Shown: piece by piece, positions 15,933-17,902 of the stretch | Layout of the letters: every line of letters begins with the position of its first letter | Position numbering within the stretch: position 1 is the first letter of the stretch | NCBI GenBank assembly: GCA_946407715.1 | Contig: CAMJPH010000050.1 | Location: 1 to 17,902, forward strand | DNA length: 17,902 bases | Direction of reading: 5' to 3' | DNA from: an uncultured Bacteroidales bacterium | Lineage (GTDB): Bacteria > Bacteroidota > Bacteroidia > Bacteroidales > WCHB1-69 | Notes under the pieces: model-generated | What the model was told of the DNA's origin: nothing | Databases searched by the model: none | What the model saw: only the letters and a program-made list of their open reading frames with translations | Program-made: the position numbers and the translations under genes

Positions 15933-17720
15933 ATGAAACTAGAAACCCAAATCGCCACCGCGTTGCAAAACGCCCTGAAACAACTCTATAACATTGACAT
16001 CGAGGCCGATCCCGCCCTCGTGCAGCCCACCCGCAAGGGGTTCACCGGCGACCTCACCGTGGTCGTCTTCCCGTGGGTGAAAGTCGCTCGCAAGTCGCCC
16101 GATGCACTCGGTGCCGAAATCGGACAACAACTGCTTGAGAATCTGGACTGCATCCAGGAATTTAATGTGGTGAAGGGTTATCTGAACCTGCAGATTAAGG
16201 AGGACTTCTGGTTACAATTGTTGGAACAAGAGTCTGACAATGAAGGTTATGGGTTGAATCCGACCCAAGAGGAAGCCCCTGTGCTCATCGAGTATTCCTC
16301 GCCGAACACCAACAAACCGCTGCACCTCGGACATATCCGCAACAACCTGCTCGGTCATTCCGTGTCGCAGATCCTCAAAGCGTGCGGCCACCCGGTGGTG
16401 CAGGTCAACCTCGTGAACGACCGCGGCATCCACATCTGCAAGTCGATGCTCGCGTGGCTGAAGTACGGCAACGGCGAAACTCCGGAGAGCTCCGGCATGA
16501 AGGGTGACCATCTTGTTGGAAAGTATTATGTCGTCTTCGATCAACACTATAAACAAGAGCAGAAAGAGCTTGTGGAGCAGGGTCTTACGGAAGACGAAGC
16601 AAAAGATAAAACACCCCTGATTTTGGAAGCTCGTGAGATGTTGCGCAAGTGGGAAGCGGGTGATAAGGAGGTCCGCGAGTTGTGGGCGAAGATGAACGGC
16701 TGGGTCTATGTCGGCTTCGACCAGACTTACGAGCGGATAGGCATCCATTTCGATAAGACGTATTATGAGTCCCAGACCTATCTGCTTGGCAAGAGCTTGG
16801 TGCAGGAAGGTTTGGACAAGGGCGCGTTCTACAAACACGAGGATGGTTCTGTGCGCGTCGATCTCACCGGCGAGGGCTTGGACGAGAAGGTGTTGCTGCG
16901 CAAGGACGGCACTTCCGTCTATATGACGCAGGATCTCGGCACCGCACAGCTGCGTTACGAGGAGTTCCACCCGCAGAAGATGATCTACGTGGTCGGCAAC
17001 GAGCAGAACTACCACTTTGATGTGCTCAAGTTGGTGTTATCCAAGAAGTTGGAAAAACCGTTCGGTGACTTTATCTACCACCTCTCCTACGGGATGGTGG
17101 AGCTGCCGTCAGGCAAGATGAAATCCCGCGAGGGCACGGTGGTCGATGCCGATGACCTGATGGATGACATGTATGAGGAGGCCAAGACGAGCACGGAGGC
17201 ATTGGGCAAGTTCCAGTTCACCCCCGAGGAGGCCGACAAACTCTACGAAATGATCGGCTTGGGCGCCCTCAAGTACTTCATCCTCAAGGTGGATCCGACC
17301 AAGAACATGCTCTTCAACCCGGCGGAATCCATCGACTTCAACGGCAACACGGCGCCGTTCATCCAATACACGCACGCTCGTATCCGCTCGATGCTGCGCA
17401 AAGGCGTGGAGAGCGGTATCGATCTCGCCGCCAAGTTGCCGCAACTCTCTCTTAACGAGGAGGAAAAAACGTTAATTAACCTGCTGTACCAATACCCGAA
17501 GACAGTGCTGGCGGCCGGCGACAACTTCAGTCCCGCGCTCATCGCCAACTACTGCTACGACCTGGCCAAGCAGTTCAACCACTTCTACCAGGACACCCCG
17601 ATTTTCAAGGAGGAGGACGCGGCGAAACGGCTGCTGCGCCTCAAACTCTCCCGCTGGGTGTCGCTCGTGCTGCGCAGCGGCATGGGACTGCTGGGAATTG
17701 AGGTGCCGGAAAAGATGTAA
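15933..17720 (+). CDS. argS: Arginyl-tRNA synthetase
   Basis: This class I synthetase attaches arginine to tRNA-Arg with ATP. Its 595 residues are normal for the bacterial enzyme. The N-terminal Add-1 tRNA-recognition domain covers about 1-110. The Rossmann catalytic core follows, with SPNTNKPLHLGH (HIGH motif at 131-134) and LVNDRG. The second signature reads KMKSR (395-399) before EGTVVDADDL, the form usual in Bacteroidota, in place of KMSKS. The helical DALR anticodon-binding domain ends the protein, with LKLSRWVSLVLRSGMGLLGI near the C-terminus. The start follows an AT-rich leader with no Shine-Dalgarno sequence. No partner gene is seen within the window, and the gene appears to be monocistronic. 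Confidence 0.97.
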   Translation: MKLETQIATALQNALKQLYNIDIEADPALVQPTRKGFTGDLTVVVFPWVKVARKSPDALGAEIGQQLLENLDCIQEFNVVKGYLNLQIKEDFWLQLLEQESDNEGYGLNPTQEEAPVLIEYSSPNTNKPLHLGHIRNNLLGHSVSQILKACGHPVVQVNLVNDRGIHICKSMLAWLKYGNGETPESSGMKGDHLVGKYYVVFDQHYKQEQKELVEQGLTEDEAKDKTPLILEAREMLRKWEAGDKEVRELWAKMNGWVYVGFDQTYERIGIHFDKTYYESQTYLLGKSLVQEGLDKGAFYKHEDGSVRVDLTGEGLDEKVLLRKDGTSVYMTQDLGTAQLRYEEFHPQKMIYVVGNEQNYHFDVLKLVLSKKLEKPFGDFIYHLSYGMVELPSGKMKSREGTVVDADDLMDDMYEEAKTSTEALGKFQFTPEEADKLYEMIGLGALKYFILKVDPTKNMLFNPAESIDFNGNTAPFIQYTHARIRSMLRKGVESGIDLAAKLPQLSLNEEEKTLINLLYQYPKTVLAAGDNFSPALIANYCYDLAKQFNHFYQDTPIFKEEDAAKRLLRLKLSRWVSLVLRSGMGLLGIEVPEKM

Positions 17721-17770
17721 TAAGCCTCCCGTTCCAAGGCCAATCGTCAACGGTCGTTTCGTTTTTTGTC

Positions 17771-17810
17771 GACAGGTTGACATGTTGGCGTGTCGTCATG
17801 TCAACTTGTC
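17771..17810. repeat. 14-bp-arm inverted repeat downstream of argS
   Basis: GACAGGTTGACATG (17771-17784) and CATGTCAACTTGTC (17797-17810) are reverse complements except for one G-T wobble, around a 12-nt loop. A T-run (17762-17767) precedes the stem rather than following it, so it is not a canonical rightward terminator. The remaining sequence to the window end shows no gene. Confidence 0.7.
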
Positions 17811-17902
17811 GCCAAAAGCAACGCTCCGATTTTACATATTCCTTATCCCATCGCATCTCGGGTAGTCGCTGCAGCTCCAGAACTCGTTTCCGGCGTTAAG
17901 GC

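Noticed and set aside
17641..17856. 71-codon minus-strand open frame at the right end
   Set aside because: It overlaps the argS 3' end in antisense, has no recognisable domain, and includes the inverted repeat.

Overview
The window most likely comes from a member of the Bacteroidota, probably Bacteroidales. The clues are the lack of Shine-Dalgarno sequences before nearly all genes, TAnnTTTG-type promoter elements upstream of fusA and other genes, a secreted protein with the Bacteroidota-typical N-terminal domain and a C-terminal FISUMP domain, and a Bacteroidota-style ArgS with a KMKSR signature. The species cannot be named from sequence alone.

Positions 1-8556 hold two divergent operons around a small helix-turn-helix regulator gene (3307-3534). 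The leftward operon encodes a double zinc-ribbon protein (2967-2260), a membrane protein with a cytoplasmic FHA domain and a trypsin-like domain that has lost its catalytic serine (2256-919), and a secreted Pro/Lys-rich protein with 13-residue tandem repeats that runs off the left edge (902-1). The rightward operon encodes a paralogous zinc-ribbon protein with a degenerate FHA domain (3661-4476), a soluble Ser/Thr kinase with a C-terminal FHA domain (4482-5765), an FHA-TM-trypsin-like protease with an intact His/Asp/Ser triad (5822-7300) and a membrane-anchored PP2C phosphatase (7315-8556). Two pairs of TGCCC-N5-GGGCA palindromes lie on either side of the regulator gene and look like operators.

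Directly downstream is a 1346-residue secreted protein (8602-12642). It has phage-tail-fibre-like NDLTNKP repeats, nested internal duplications (324 bp and 1014 bp) and a C-terminal FISUMP domain. It ends at a strong intrinsic terminator. My reading is that the locus is a threonine-phosphorylation circuit: the kinase and phosphatase set a phospho-state read by FHA domains, and this is coupled across the inner membrane to a periplasmic protease and a pseudoprotease, possibly with the secreted proteins as outputs. The domain content and order are visible in the sequence; the coupling is inference.

From about 12700 onward the content is housekeeping: a stand-alone elongation factor G gene (12854-14917), an exported FKBP-type peptidyl-prolyl isomerase (15105-15776) and arginyl-tRNA synthetase (15933-17720). 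Their intergenic gaps carry promoter elements and hairpin-forming repeats. No tRNA, rRNA, CRISPR array, transposase or integrase was seen.
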